Assembly: GCA_001664505.1 (NCBI GenBank)
Contig: CP011806.1
Span: 3,048,378-3,112,377 of the forward strand
Direction: 5' to 3'
DNA length: 64,000 bases
From: Acidobacteria bacterium Mor1
GTDB lineage: Bacteria > Acidobacteriota > Polarisedimenticolia > Polarisedimenticolales > Polarisedimenticolaceae
A model generated the notes under the pieces. The model made no database searches. It was given only the letters and a program-made list of their open reading frames with translations, and was not told the origin of the DNA. This document shows, in pieces, positions 51,061 through 60,037 of the stretch. Positions within the stretch are counted from its first letter, which is position 1. Each line of letters begins with the position of its first letter. The position numbers and the translations under genes were made by a program.

Positions 51061-52029
51061 TTAGAGCTTCACACCGAGGGCGTCGATGGTCTCGTAGGTC
51101 AGGTAGCCCTGGGCCAGGCCCTTGGCTTTCTGGTACGAGCGGACGGCGTTCATGGTGTCGGTACCGATGACACCGTCGATGTCGCCCGGGTTGTAGCCGG
51201 CGGCCTTGAGGGCGCGCTGGATGCTCATGATCGTGCCGCGAGTGGCGTTGGTCTCACACAGCACCGTGGCCCACTCCATGCGGCCGTCGGTGGTCTGGAT
51301 GGTGCGGGTGACGGTCTTGTACTCGGCCGGGATCTCGATGGTGCGGGACTCGGCGTCCTTCACCAGGCGGCGGGTCTTGACGGTGTCGTAGACGGCCGGG
51401 ATCTCGATCTCACGGGTGCTGGGCGGGTTGCTCATGACCTGCTTCTTGACGGTCTTGTACTCGGCCGGGATCTCGACTTCGCGAGTGGTCGCGGCGGCCT
51501 TGAGCACGCGCTTGGTCACGGTCTTGTAGGTGGCGGGAACCTCGACGAGACACATGATCTCACCGGTGGCGTTGTCGACCTTCTGCAGCGGGCCGGTGCC
51601 CTTCTTCCAGACGGTGTGGGCGGGGCGATCGAGCACCCGCTCGGTCACGGTCTCCCACTGGGCCGGGACTTCGACGATCTTCTTGGCGGCGGGCTTGACG
51701 AGCATCCGCTCCTCGACCCACTCGTACTTGGCCGGGACCACTTCGAGGCGCTTGCTGGCTTCCTTGACCAGGACACGCTCGGTGACCCACTCGTACTTGG
51801 CCGGGACGATTTCGACGCGGGAAGACGCTTCACGGGTCAGCACCCGCTCGGTTTCGGTGCCGTACTTCGGCGACACGTAGACGCGGGCGTAGCACTCACC
51901 CGGCTTGGCGGCCGGCGGCAGCAGTTCGTTTCCGGCCTCCAGCTTGGCGATATCGCTCTGGGCGAAAACCGGGACACACAGGGCCAAAACAGCCACCGCG
52001 ACGATGCACTGGGACATACGCACTTTCAT
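51061..52029 (-). CDS. secreted repeat protein with C-terminal peptidoglycan-binding domain
   Basis: The protein is 322 aa from ATG 52029, with AAGGAGGAG 7 nt upstream. The signal peptide is SQCIVAVAVLALCVPVFAQ. Residues about 50-250 contain about eight imperfect ~25-aa units of the pattern VPAKYEWVTERVLVKEASKR, each with a conserved P-x-x-Y/W and an ERV/KRV step, probably an extended beta structure. The last ~60 residues match a PG_binding_1 domain (IMSIQRALKAAGYNPGDIDGVIGTDTMNAVRSYQKAKGL). It is likely periplasmic and attached to the cell wall. No enzyme domain is present. Confidence 0.85.
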   Translation of the reverse strand: MKVRMSQCIVAVAVLALCVPVFAQSDIAKLEAGNELLPPAAKPGECYARVYVSPKYGTETERVLTREASSRVEIVPAKYEWVTERVLVKEASKRLEVVPAKYEWVEERMLVKPAAKKIVEVPAQWETVTERVLDRPAHTVWKKGTGPLQKVDNATGEIMCLVEVPATYKTVTKRVLKAAATTREVEIPAEYKTVKKQVMSNPPSTREIEIPAVYDTVKTRRLVKDAESRTIEIPAEYKTVTRTIQTTDGRMEWATVLCETNATRGTIMSIQRALKAAGYNPGDIDGVIGTDTMNAVRSYQKAKGLAQGYLTYETIDALGVKL

Positions 52030-52176
52030 CTCCACTCCTCCTTGGATGGCAACCCACACGTCGCCACCTTCACAGATTCAAGTAATTCAATAGTGGCTGC
52101 TTCTGCTCGACCTTTTCGGTGCGAACCGCCGAGCCACTGGGGCAGTCAAGTAGGTAGATTCGAGGGCGCAACAAAA

Positions 52177-52205
52177 GTCACAAAGATTTTTGTCGGACCT
52201 ATACT
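52177..52205 (+). promoter_or_regulatory. sigma70-type promoter of the yihY-like gene
   Basis: GTCACA (52177-52182, 4 of 6 matches to TTGACA) and TATACT (52200-52205, 5 of 6 to TATAAT) are separated by exactly 17 bp. The predicted start near 52212 leaves a 34-nt leader with a ribosome site before ATG 52246. Confidence 0.6.
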
Positions 52206-52245
52206 CGCTGCAGGACTCCGTCCCCTGGGGTGGGTCGGAGAGGGG

Positions 52246-53640
52246 ATGAGCAAGGTAGCAGAACCCCTCTCGGGAATCGATGCAACGCCGGGAGTGCACA
52301 TGCTGGGCAATCCATTCAGAGGCTGGCGCGGACAGGTTTCGCGACTCGTTCACGAACCGCACGCCGAACTCAATCGCGGTCAGCGCACCTTGCGCTTCAC
52401 CTACCTGCTCGGTCTTCACGGAGCGAAACGGCTGGGGACCAATCGCGCGCAGGAAATGGCGGCAGCGCTGTCTTTCCGCACGTTGTTCGGTTTGTTGCCG
52501 GTGCTGGTGGTGGGCACGCTGGTGGTGCGTGCGCTCAGTGGATGGGATCGTTTCTACGCCAGCACCGAGCGCCTGCTCCTCACTATGGGGCTTGGCGAAA
52601 TTAGAGTTTTTGCAGGAGCGGGACAGGCCGGCAGCCAGACGCTGAGTCAATGGCTGCTCGATTTGTTGTCCCAGGTGGAGTCGATCAACGTCACCGCCAT
52701 CGGCTGGGTCGGCGTCGGCGTCCTGGTCTATTCGGCGCTGGGCTTGATGGTCACCATCGAAAACAGCTTCAACACGATCTACCACGCGCCCAGGGGACGC
52801 TCCTGGGTGCGGCGCGTGCCCAACTACTGGTTCGTGCTGTGCCTGGCGCCGGCGGGGCTGGCCGCGATCTTCTACGTCGACGGCAAGGTCGACCGGGTGA
52901 TCCAGGATGTGCGGGCGTGGGACGGGGTCATCGGCGCCCTGGGTTGGAGCTGGTCGCTGCTGCTGTTGTGGCTGATCGTGTTCATCATCTATCGCATGGT
53001 GCCCAACACCTTCGTCGCCGCGCCTTCGGCGGCGCTCGGCGCGGCGGTGGCCGCGCTGTTCCTCTCGCTGGGTAAGGCGTCCCTCGGCGCGTACATGGAA
53101 AACGCGATCTCGATCCGCCAGCTCTACGGTTCGCTGGGTTTGATTCCCCTGTTCATGTTCTGGGTCTACCTGATGTGGATGGTGGTGATGTGGGGGCTCG
53201 AGATCGCCGCCGCGCATCAAACCGTCAGCCGCGAGGCGCTGGAAGAACGCAATCGCAAGCCGGAGCCGGAACATGAAGGCTTCGTCGATCCGCTGACCGT
53301 CGTGGCGCTGACCCGTACCGTGGCCCAGCGCTTCGCAGAGGGACATCCCTCGAGCGAACGGGACTTGGTGGAATCGCTGGGCCTGCCCCTGCAGGTGGTC
53401 CAGCACATGACCGGGGCGCTGGTCGAGCACGGCATCCTGCACCGCCTCGACCGCAACGAGAACACCTACGCCCTGGCCCAGCCTCCCGAGGCGGTTGGCG
53501 CGGGCGAGCTGCTGCACATCGGCTACGAGCTGACCGACCGGGGCCGTGAGAGCGGCGCCCAGAAGTGGCTGGAGCAGTTGCGGAACGCCCAGACCGAGCT
53601 CGCCGCCCGCTCGAACCTGGCGACTTTGCTGCGGGAGTAG
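52246..53640 (+). CDS. YihY/BrkB family inner-membrane protein with C-terminal winged-helix-like domain
   Basis: The 464-aa protein has six membrane helices in residues about 60-330, including the family blocks AAALSFRTLFGLLPVLVVG, IENSFNTIYH, RRVPNYWFVL and SIRQLYGSLGLIPLFMFWVYLMWMVVMWGLEI. The C-terminal 120 residues are cytoplasmic and look like a winged helix (LTRTVAQRFAEGHPSSERDLVESLGLPLQVVQHMTGALVEHGILHR). The family was once called RNase BN but that assignment is no longer accepted; the function is unknown. ATG 52246 has GGAG 5 nt upstream and lies just after a promoter; ATG 52300 (GGGAG upstream) is an alternative. Confidence 0.9.
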   Translation: MSKVAEPLSGIDATPGVHMLGNPFRGWRGQVSRLVHEPHAELNRGQRTLRFTYLLGLHGAKRLGTNRAQEMAAALSFRTLFGLLPVLVVGTLVVRALSGWDRFYASTERLLLTMGLGEIRVFAGAGQAGSQTLSQWLLDLLSQVESINVTAIGWVGVGVLVYSALGLMVTIENSFNTIYHAPRGRSWVRRVPNYWFVLCLAPAGLAAIFYVDGKVDRVIQDVRAWDGVIGALGWSWSLLLLWLIVFIIYRMVPNTFVAAPSAALGAAVAALFLSLGKASLGAYMENAISIRQLYGSLGLIPLFMFWVYLMWMVVMWGLEIAAAHQTVSREALEERNRKPEPEHEGFVDPLTVVALTRTVAQRFAEGHPSSERDLVESLGLPLQVVQHMTGALVEHGILHRLDRNENTYALAQPPEAVGAGELLHIGYELTDRGRESGAQKWLEQLRNAQTELAARSNLATLLRE

Positions 53641-53745
53641 GGCAGGCAGCCTTTGCGGTGAGCTAGCAGAACAAAGCAACGGCACTCGCAAGAAACACGG
53701 CGTGGTCCACGGCGGACGATGTAGGCTCAGGGGCAAGGTACCCGG

Positions 53746-56154
53746 ATGCTGTCACGCCGCCTAAATCCACGACTGTCCTTGCTCGGCCTGATCCTCGTGC
53801 TTACCGGGCTGGTGTCCGCGACGCTTGCCGGCGAACTCAGGGTGCAGGTTCGAGACCGGGAAGCCCGCCCCATTCCCGGAGTAGAGGTAACCGCGACGCC
53901 TCTTCCAGGATCAACGGGCAGCGCGACAGCGAGCGTTTCCTCCGCAGGGGGAGAAGCGAGGCTACAACTCGAGCCTGGGTCGTATCGCATCGGAGCAACG
54001 CCACCAAACGGCTTCGTCGCGCCGCAGCAGAACCCGTTCGTCGGGCCAGTCGATGTGATGATCGACAAGCGCGAAACCCTCGCTGTGGCACTGGAACTCT
54101 GGCGAGGAGCACCCGTATCCCTACGAGTCGATATCCACTCCGGCCCCCGGAACTGGCCGGCGAAGGTTCACCTTCGTTACGGCGATACCCCGATATTGCT
54201 GCATGACGGCGTGGCGAAGGACCTGACCCTCGCACCGGGCAATTACGACTTCTCGCTCTATTCCCCATCCGGACTCAGGGCCCGGCTTCAGAGCGCGTCG
54301 CCGTGGGTCGAAGGGAGTGGCGAAAACGTCGAGTTCGAGATTACCGCTTCGCTTCCTGCCACCGAGATACGCTGGAGCATCGAACAGAGCGCTCGAGTCG
54401 TTGGTGAGATCGACTATGAAAACCCAAACCACCCCAGGCTCATCCCCTGGGCCTCCAACCTAAAGAACGGGCAGGGCGGCGACGTGCGGTGGCTGAATCG
54501 CGAACAGACCCGGTTCGAGGCCTTCCTGGACCCCGGCCCCTGGGAGATCGAGCTCGATCAGAGACTCGGTGTCGTTCCCCGGCAGATCGATGTGGCGTTG
54601 GTCCATGGACAGGAAACGACGATCCGATTCTCTGTTGCGAGCGACCCGGACCACTGTTTTCTCCAGGTGAGCGCGGTCGACAAGCAAGCCGCGGATTCCG
54701 GCCCGCTTGACTACGTAGAGGTCGGCGTTTGGCCATCAGGGAGCGATCCGTACCGAACCGAGCCCCTTGAAACAGAAGATGCGGACGACGAAACAGGGAT
54801 CGCGCGAGTGAAAGTGCCTCATGGGCGCTACGTAGTCGGGGTCCGCCGTTCCGGGTTCATGGATGCGCTTCGAGAGGCAGACGCCGTTTGCTCCGAAGGC
54901 AAGCCTGAAAGCGTTCGGCTCATGATGGAACGCGGGGCAGCTCTCACGCTCCAGATTCTCACCGAGGAAGGAGGCCGCCCCGTCCCGGACGTCAGCGTCG
55001 AAATCGAGAGTTCCGAAATGATCCCTGTACTGCATTTCAGCGGAAACGCGTGGGACAGACGGAGACCACCCGAAACGACCGACTCCACCGGCCGCCTGGT
55101 CTTCAATGGCGTCGAATCCGGACACTACGACTTGACCGCGACGCTCCCGGACCGTCTCGCTCGCAACCATCACCTCGCCGTGATCGACGGAGCCGGCACC
55201 GACCCGCTGGACGGGACCTACTTGCTCCGCGACGGGCCGAAACACTTCATTGACGCCGTCGCTCGGAGAGCTGCCACGATCGAGGCCGCCCTTGCCTGCG
55301 GTGACGGGCATGACTTCGACTTCGGCGCTGAGGTGGTGATCATCTCGGTCGAGCAGGGCCTTCCCGCGCTCTTGCAAGCCAGGTTCGTAGAGGACAACAT
55401 CTTCCGCCCCGTCCAGGCAGAGGCGGACGCTTCGTTCTATCTCCCCAAGGGAGATATCGCCTCGGGACCGGTCATCTTCGGGCCGCTGGTCGAGGGGCCA
55501 TACATCGTGGGGATCCTCCCAGACCCCTTCGACCGTTGGCACTGGATCGGCGGCGGAGACGATCCGCGCAAAGCAACCATCTTCGAGGCTAGTTCTAACC
55601 CCAAGCGAGAACGACTGGATCCGGTCGAGACTCGGTGCGAGCCTCGCTTCGAATGGATCCCTGAGCCTCAAGCCGGCGACACCGCAATGTTCAACCCTGA
55701 ACTCGGTTCGTTCGAAGCAGAGAGTCGCCTGAGCCCTCATAGTTGGCCGGTAGACGAGTTCCGAACTCGCACCACACGAAGAGGCGGCTCATTGGAGATT
55801 GCCGTCGATTCATTCCCAGTCGTCGCCGATATGTCCGTGACGTACCATCATCCCCACATCGAAGGCACGGTGCGGCAGGCTATCGGCCGCCCCGCGATGA
55901 AAGGAATGGCTGTCGTCGAGAAACTCCAGCTACCGCCCCTGGGCGGCGCACTTGACGCCTCGGTCCCCCCGGGGTGCTCCGAGATCCGCCTGACCCGGGC
56001 CGACGGATATGCCCGGGTCCTGCTCGGAGTGGAGAACTCAGTCCGCGTTCGCGGACTCCCGCCGGGTGAGTACGACCTCGCTGCCTGCGGGCTCAGCCAC
56101 CGGGTTTCGATCCGGAAGGGACAGACGACAACCCTCGATTTGGGCGGGAACTAG
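53746..56154 (+). CDS. large secreted protein with carboxypeptidase-regulatory-like repeats
   Basis: This 802-aa protein has a signal peptide (LSLLGLILVLTGLVSATLAGE). Several beta-sandwich segments follow the carboxypeptidase-regulatory-like pattern: LRVQVRDREARPIPGVEVTATPLPG...LQLEPGSYRIGATPPNGF, LTLQILTEEGGRPVPDVSVEIESSE...GRLVFNGVESGHYDLTATLPD, and a C-terminal VRVRGLPPGEYDLAACG. No catalytic domain is recognised. It is presumably exported. Codon use is a little richer in A/T at third positions than the neighbours, as in the giant lipase-like gene, which may reflect a faster-evolving or acquired gene. AAGG lies 7 nt before ATG 53746. Confidence 0.8.
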   Translation: MLSRRLNPRLSLLGLILVLTGLVSATLAGELRVQVRDREARPIPGVEVTATPLPGSTGSATASVSSAGGEARLQLEPGSYRIGATPPNGFVAPQQNPFVGPVDVMIDKRETLAVALELWRGAPVSLRVDIHSGPRNWPAKVHLRYGDTPILLHDGVAKDLTLAPGNYDFSLYSPSGLRARLQSASPWVEGSGENVEFEITASLPATEIRWSIEQSARVVGEIDYENPNHPRLIPWASNLKNGQGGDVRWLNREQTRFEAFLDPGPWEIELDQRLGVVPRQIDVALVHGQETTIRFSVASDPDHCFLQVSAVDKQAADSGPLDYVEVGVWPSGSDPYRTEPLETEDADDETGIARVKVPHGRYVVGVRRSGFMDALREADAVCSEGKPESVRLMMERGAALTLQILTEEGGRPVPDVSVEIESSEMIPVLHFSGNAWDRRRPPETTDSTGRLVFNGVESGHYDLTATLPDRLARNHHLAVIDGAGTDPLDGTYLLRDGPKHFIDAVARRAATIEAALACGDGHDFDFGAEVVIISVEQGLPALLQARFVEDNIFRPVQAEADASFYLPKGDIASGPVIFGPLVEGPYIVGILPDPFDRWHWIGGGDDPRKATIFEASSNPKRERLDPVETRCEPRFEWIPEPQAGDTAMFNPELGSFEAESRLSPHSWPVDEFRTRTTRRGGSLEIAVDSFPVVADMSVTYHHPHIEGTVRQAIGRPAMKGMAVVEKLQLPPLGGALDASVPPGCSEIRLTRADGYARVLLGVENSVRVRGLPPGEYDLAACGLSHRVSIRKGQTTTLDLGGN

Positions 56155-56246
56155 GCCGGATTTCGACATCGGTCGATTTTCGGCCCCGCTCACGAATAAA
56201 CGCTGCAGCCCGGGGTAATCTCTTTTCTTACGAAGGGAGGTGCCCT

Positions 56247-56573
56247 ATGGCATTAGCACTGGCGGTCGCATTCACGAACCTGCTGCTCGCCATCCTGGTG
56301 GTGATCCTGGTCATCCCCATGCGCCAGGGCAAGGTTCCGCGCAACGGAATCTACGGCGCGCGCTTCGCCGCCTCTCTCGAGTCCGACGAGAAGTGGTACC
56401 CGACCAACCGCTACGCGGCCGGCCGGATGATGCTCTGGTCGATTCCTGCGGCACTCTCGGGCCTGCTGGCCCTGGGCGGCTCGCCGCTGATGCTGATCGT
56501 GGCGATCCTGGCCCCGGCGGTGATGTACTCGATCGCCTGCTGGGAGAGCTGGAAGTTCGCCCGGAGCCTCTAG
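56247..56573 (+). CDS. SdpI-family-like small membrane protein
   Basis: This 108-aa protein has three hydrophobic helices (LAVAFTNLLLAILVVILVIPM, MMLWSIPAALSGLLALGG, MLIVAILAPAVMYSIACW). The loop RNGIYGARFAASLESDEKWYPTNRYAAGRM resembles the SdpI-type pattern (G-x-R, then W-Y-x-x-N-R-x-x-G). In Bacillus, SdpI gives immunity to a killing factor; most relatives are uncharacterised. GGGAGG is 6 nt before ATG 56247. No toxin gene is visible beside it. Confidence 0.75.
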   Translation: MALALAVAFTNLLLAILVVILVIPMRQGKVPRNGIYGARFAASLESDEKWYPTNRYAAGRMMLWSIPAALSGLLALGGSPLMLIVAILAPAVMYSIACWESWKFARSL

Positions 56574-56595
56574 ACCGGCGAACGAGCCTTGAACG

Positions 56596-56623
56596 AAAAA
56601 GGGCGGCCCGCTGGCCGCCCTTT
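56596..56623. terminator. bidirectional Rho-independent terminator
   Basis: GGGCGGCC (56601-56608) pairs with GGCCGCCC (56613-56620), loop CGCT. It is flanked by AAAAA on the left and TTT on the right, so it serves the SdpI-like gene on plus and the Bax-inhibitor-like gene on minus. Confidence 0.9.
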
Positions 56624-56647
56624 GAGTCGTTGCCTGAACGGTTCGGA

Positions 56648-57349
56648 TCAGTCGCGGCTCATGAAGATGCGCAGGACGTACCAGAACATCAGCGCCACCG
56701 ACGAGAACAATCCAAGCGCCGCCCCGACGTACCGATCTTCGGGGTAGTGATGCAGGATGTTGCTGGTGTCGTAGAGGATCGCGGCGCCGGCGAAGGCGAC
56801 CATGATCACCGAGAACCAGGTGCCGAGATGGAAGCCGAACAGCAGCGCCGCGACGATGGCGACCAGAGCGATGATGCCGCCCCAGCGCAGCATGGCGCCC
56901 ATGAAGCTGAAGTCCTTGCGGGTCATGAACGCCACGGCGGTCAATCCGGCGAAGGCGATCAGGGTGACAAGGCCCGCGCTCTGGATCACGCCGCCGCCGA
57001 CCTGGTAGTGGGCTATGTAGAGGATCGGCGCGAAGATCAGCGCCTCGGCGGCCACGAAGCCGGCGAGCGCCGCGTACTGGGTCGATAACGACGAGGCCCG
57101 GGAGGCGACGCTGGACGCCAGCCAGCCGACCACCATGAAGGCGCCGAGTACCAGGAACCAGTTGTTGAGCATCGGCGCCGCGATTCGCTCGGCGATACCC
57201 GTCTGGAACAGCACCACCTCGAGTCCGACGAAGGCGAGGATCGCGCCGAACAGGTGGTTGTAGGTACGCACGATGAAACGCGCACGTCGGTCGACACCCA
57301 GGGCTTCGATCGGAGTGGGCTGATAGTTGGTCGAACCGTACTCACTCAT
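56648..57349 (-). CDS. Bax inhibitor-1/YccA family membrane protein
   Basis: This 233-aa protein has seven hydrophobic helices and the family blocks FIVRTYNHLFGAILAFVGLE, AALAGFVAAEALIFAPILYIAH, AFMTRKDFSFMG and the C-terminal ILYDTSNILHHYPEDRYVGAALGLFSSVALMFWYVLRIF, which carries the conserved acidic residues of the family pore. Relatives act as Ca2+ leak channels or modulate FtsH; the role here is not defined. GGAGG lies about 8 nt before the ATG. Confidence 0.93.
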   Translation of the reverse strand: MSEYGSTNYQPTPIEALGVDRRARFIVRTYNHLFGAILAFVGLEVVLFQTGIAERIAAPMLNNWFLVLGAFMVVGWLASSVASRASSLSTQYAALAGFVAAEALIFAPILYIAHYQVGGGVIQSAGLVTLIAFAGLTAVAFMTRKDFSFMGAMLRWGGIIALVAIVAALLFGFHLGTWFSVIMVAFAGAAILYDTSNILHHYPEDRYVGAALGLFSSVALMFWYVLRIFMSRD

Positions 57350-57461
57350 GGTTGTCTTTTCCTCCGGAACCGGTCTCCGGCGGGAACCGCCGGGGTACTG
57401 TTCCTAGCCTAACATGCTACCGGGACGCCCTCCGGGCCCGCCAATTCCTGGCCGGCCCCGG

Positions 57462-58640
57462 TCAGCGCAGCGACTGAATCAGAACAAATCCACCGATCAC
57501 GACCAAACCGGCCAGTACCGCCAGGGCGATCTTCCCCACGCTCCAGGGACGATCTCCCTGGACCTCGCCGGTTCCGGCGTTGACCACCACCTGGAAGGAC
57601 TTGCCCTTGTAGCGGTAGGCCAGCATCCAGATCGGCAACAGCAGGTGCTTGAAGGTAATGGCGTTGTACGAGGTGTCCATCGAGGTGATGCGCTGGACGT
57701 CGCCGCCGATCCGCCGCCTGACGTCCCGCTGAAGCGCCGCCTCCATGGCGTCCCGCCCCATGGTGAAGCCCTGCTCCAGTTCGACGTCGTAGGTACGGGC
57801 CAGGAAGCCGGCCAGGAGTCCCGGCGAGAACGGCACCAGCTTGTCCAGCGGCCAGGGTTCCAGCGACTCGATCCGCCCCCGGGGCAGCCCCTTGCCCGCG
57901 ATGACCAAGACGTCGTCGAAGAAACGTTGGAAGCGGCCGGAGACGCTGCGCCAGCGAGTGCGGCGCACCCGGCGCTTGTTCTTCCCGCTGCCCTGGGTCA
58001 CGTAGTAGTGATCCCCGCGCTGGCCGGTGTAGGCGGTGCGGGTCGCCGAGTCGAAGGTCCAGTAGGGAATGAACACGCCGTCGAAGCGGCCGTCGGCGCC
58101 CCGCTTCAGAAAGTCGCCGGGGGCGAACCAGCGGGACTTGACCCACTTGCGTAGATTCGCCGCGGCGGTCTTCTTGTCGACGAGGAACGGCAGCACGCCG
58201 TCGACCGGCACCCGGTCGGTGGCCTCGTGGACCTTCTCCAACTGCAGGGGTACGCCGCAGTACGAACAGTGCCGCGCGGTCAGCGTGCCCTGGAACTGCA
58301 CGTTGGCGCCGCAGGCGTCGCAGCGGATCTCCTTGAGGTCGTCGGCGCCGGCCGCAGCCGCGTCGTCGTCCTCCCTGGCCCGCATCTCCCGCAGGCGCTC
58401 GAGCATCGCCGCGTAGTCCTGTTCGCGGACGGCGGTCTCGGGATCCTGGTCGAGATCCTTGACCTCTCCGCAGAAAGGACAGCGCAGCGTCTGGGCGCCG
58501 ATGTGGAACTCGAGCTCGCCGCCGCACGCCTCACAGGGAAACGTGCGGCTGGTCGGACCTTCGGGCTCCACCTCCAGCGGATCGACGGTGCCTTCGACTT
58601 CGACAGCGGCCGCGTCGGCAGAACCTTCCGTGGCGCTCAT
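57462..58640 (-). CDS. zinc-ribbon protein with C-terminal membrane anchor (SPFH partner)
   Basis: This 392-aa protein has two CxxC...CxxC zinc ribbons, FPCEACGGELEF...LRCPFCGEV at about 35-60 and IRCDACGANVQF...RHCSYCGVPL at about 104-130. A conserved soluble body contains FIPYWTFDSATRTAYTGQRGDHYY. The C-terminal membrane helix is ALAVLAGLVVIGGFVLIQ. This type is often annotated as TFIIB-type zinc ribbon protein, although it is not a transcription factor. Its start is 14 nt after the stop of the SPFH-GYF gene, so the two form one unit. The function is unknown, plausibly a membrane-associated complex. Confidence 0.88.
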   Translation of the reverse strand: MSATEGSADAAAVEVEGTVDPLEVEPEGPTSRTFPCEACGGELEFHIGAQTLRCPFCGEVKDLDQDPETAVREQDYAAMLERLREMRAREDDDAAAAGADDLKEIRCDACGANVQFQGTLTARHCSYCGVPLQLEKVHEATDRVPVDGVLPFLVDKKTAAANLRKWVKSRWFAPGDFLKRGADGRFDGVFIPYWTFDSATRTAYTGQRGDHYYVTQGSGKNKRRVRRTRWRSVSGRFQRFFDDVLVIAGKGLPRGRIESLEPWPLDKLVPFSPGLLAGFLARTYDVELEQGFTMGRDAMEAALQRDVRRRIGGDVQRITSMDTSYNAITFKHLLLPIWMLAYRYKGKSFQVVVNAGTGEVQGDRPWSVGKIALAVLAGLVVIGGFVLIQSLR

Positions 58641-58654
58641 CTATCGCCCCCCGT

Positions 58655-59764
58655 TCAGGACGGGATCGGCGGCGGCGGCGGTCCGAACTGGCCGGCCAGA
58701 TGGGCGACTTGCCCCGCAGGCATCCAGTTGGCCATCCCCGCGCTCCACACGAGGGTCTGCGGCGTGATCTGCCCGGCGGCGATGGCGGCGCCGATCTGGT
58801 CCATGCTGAAGGGACCGGTGGCCTGGCCGTTGACCGCGACGTGATAACTCGGCGCGAGCGGCGGCGGAGCCATACCGGCAGCTCCGGGTGCCGCACCCTG
58901 CCCGCCGGGAAAGCCCTGCATCATCTTGCCCGCCATGGCGAAGCCCATGCCCAGGCCCATGCCCTCGGCAGCGCCTCCACCGGCCGGGTTCTCGGCGGCG
59001 GCGGTCATCGCCTGGCCCATCTGGTACTGCTGGAAGCGGTTCATGTCGCCGATCACACCCATGCTGCTGCGGGTGTCCAGCGCCTTCTCCACCTCTTCGG
59101 GCAGCGAGATGTTGACGATGTTGAGTTGCGGGATATCCAGGCCGTACTCGTCGTCGACCCGTTCGATCACCGCCTTGCGCAGCTTTTCGGACATCTCGGT
59201 GTAGTTCGACGCCAGGTCCAGTGCGGCGATCTGCGAGCTGCCGAGCACGTCGGCAAAGGCGTTGTTGATGATGCCCCGCATCAGCTCGAGCATCTCGTCC
59301 GCCTCGAAGGAGTCGTCGGTGCCGACCAGTTCCTTGAGCAACGCCTTGGGGTCGCTGGCCTTCAGGGCGTAGACGCCGAATGCGCGCAGACGGATCGGGC
59401 CGAACTCCGGATCCCGCAGCATGATCGGGTTGGGAGTGCCCCATTTGAGCTCGGTGATCTGCCGGGTGTTGACGAAGTAGACCTCGGACTTGAACGGGCT
59501 CTCGAACCCGTACTTCCAGCCCTGCAGCGTCGAGAGGATCGGCAGGTTGTCGGCGGTCAGTTTGTAGTTGCCCGGTTCGAACACGTCGGCGATCTCGCCG
59601 CGGTGCACGAAGATGGCCATCTGGCCGGGGCGCACGATCAGTTGCGCGCCGTTCTTGATCTCGTTGCGGTAGCGCGGGAAACGCCAGACCAGCGTGTCCC
59701 GGGTGTGGTCGAGCCACTCGATAATGTCGATCAGCTCTTTGCGCAGTCTTTCCAGCAGGCCCAT
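58655..59764 (-). CDS. SPFH-domain protein with C-terminal GYF_2 domain
   Basis: The protein is 369 aa from ATG 59764, where GGAG lies 6 nt upstream (an in-frame start at 59782 is less likely). The SPFH-type body (LIVRPGQMAIFVHRGEIADVFEPGNYKL, PIMLRDPEFGPIRLRAFGVYALKASD, LDIPQLNIVNISLPEEVEKAL) belongs to the virion-core-protein-like group. A Gly/Ala/Met/Pro-rich linker leads to a GYF_2 domain at about 310-355 (YHVAVNGQATGPFSMDQIGAAIAAGQITPQTLVWSAGMANW). There is no N-terminal membrane helix, unlike HflK/HflC. It is transcribed with the zinc-ribbon gene. Confidence 0.9.
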   Translation of the reverse strand: MGLLERLRKELIDIIEWLDHTRDTLVWRFPRYRNEIKNGAQLIVRPGQMAIFVHRGEIADVFEPGNYKLTADNLPILSTLQGWKYGFESPFKSEVYFVNTRQITELKWGTPNPIMLRDPEFGPIRLRAFGVYALKASDPKALLKELVGTDDSFEADEMLELMRGIINNAFADVLGSSQIAALDLASNYTEMSEKLRKAVIERVDDEYGLDIPQLNIVNISLPEEVEKALDTRSSMGVIGDMNRFQQYQMGQAMTAAAENPAGGGAAEGMGLGMGFAMAGKMMQGFPGGQGAAPGAAGMAPPPLAPSYHVAVNGQATGPFSMDQIGAAIAAGQITPQTLVWSAGMANWMPAGQVAHLAGQFGPPPPPIPS

Positions 59765-60037
59765 CGCAAACTCCTGCCCCACAGGGGGTTTCCGGTCTTG
59801 AAGAAATCGAAAGAGTCTGGGGTGTAGAGACTAGGACGACTCGCCTCGGCCGGTCAACCTCGGGCCGGTTCGGCGCCCCGTCATGGGTAGATACACGCCT
59901 GTTGCGACGTTATTCGCCCTTATCCGGTTCCCCCGCCGAGGAATCCGCCTCCCGGCCGCGAATCGCGGTTGAACCCGGCCGCCGATCACGTAAATGAAAT
60001 CGCGTACCCATCGGGGTGGGGATTTGGAGGTTCCATC

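Noticed and set aside
50068-52245. In-frame extension upstream of the YihY gene giving a 1190-residue protein
   Set aside because: The extension runs antisense through the channel and repeat-protein genes and across a terminator. A promoter and ribosome site precede ATG 52246.
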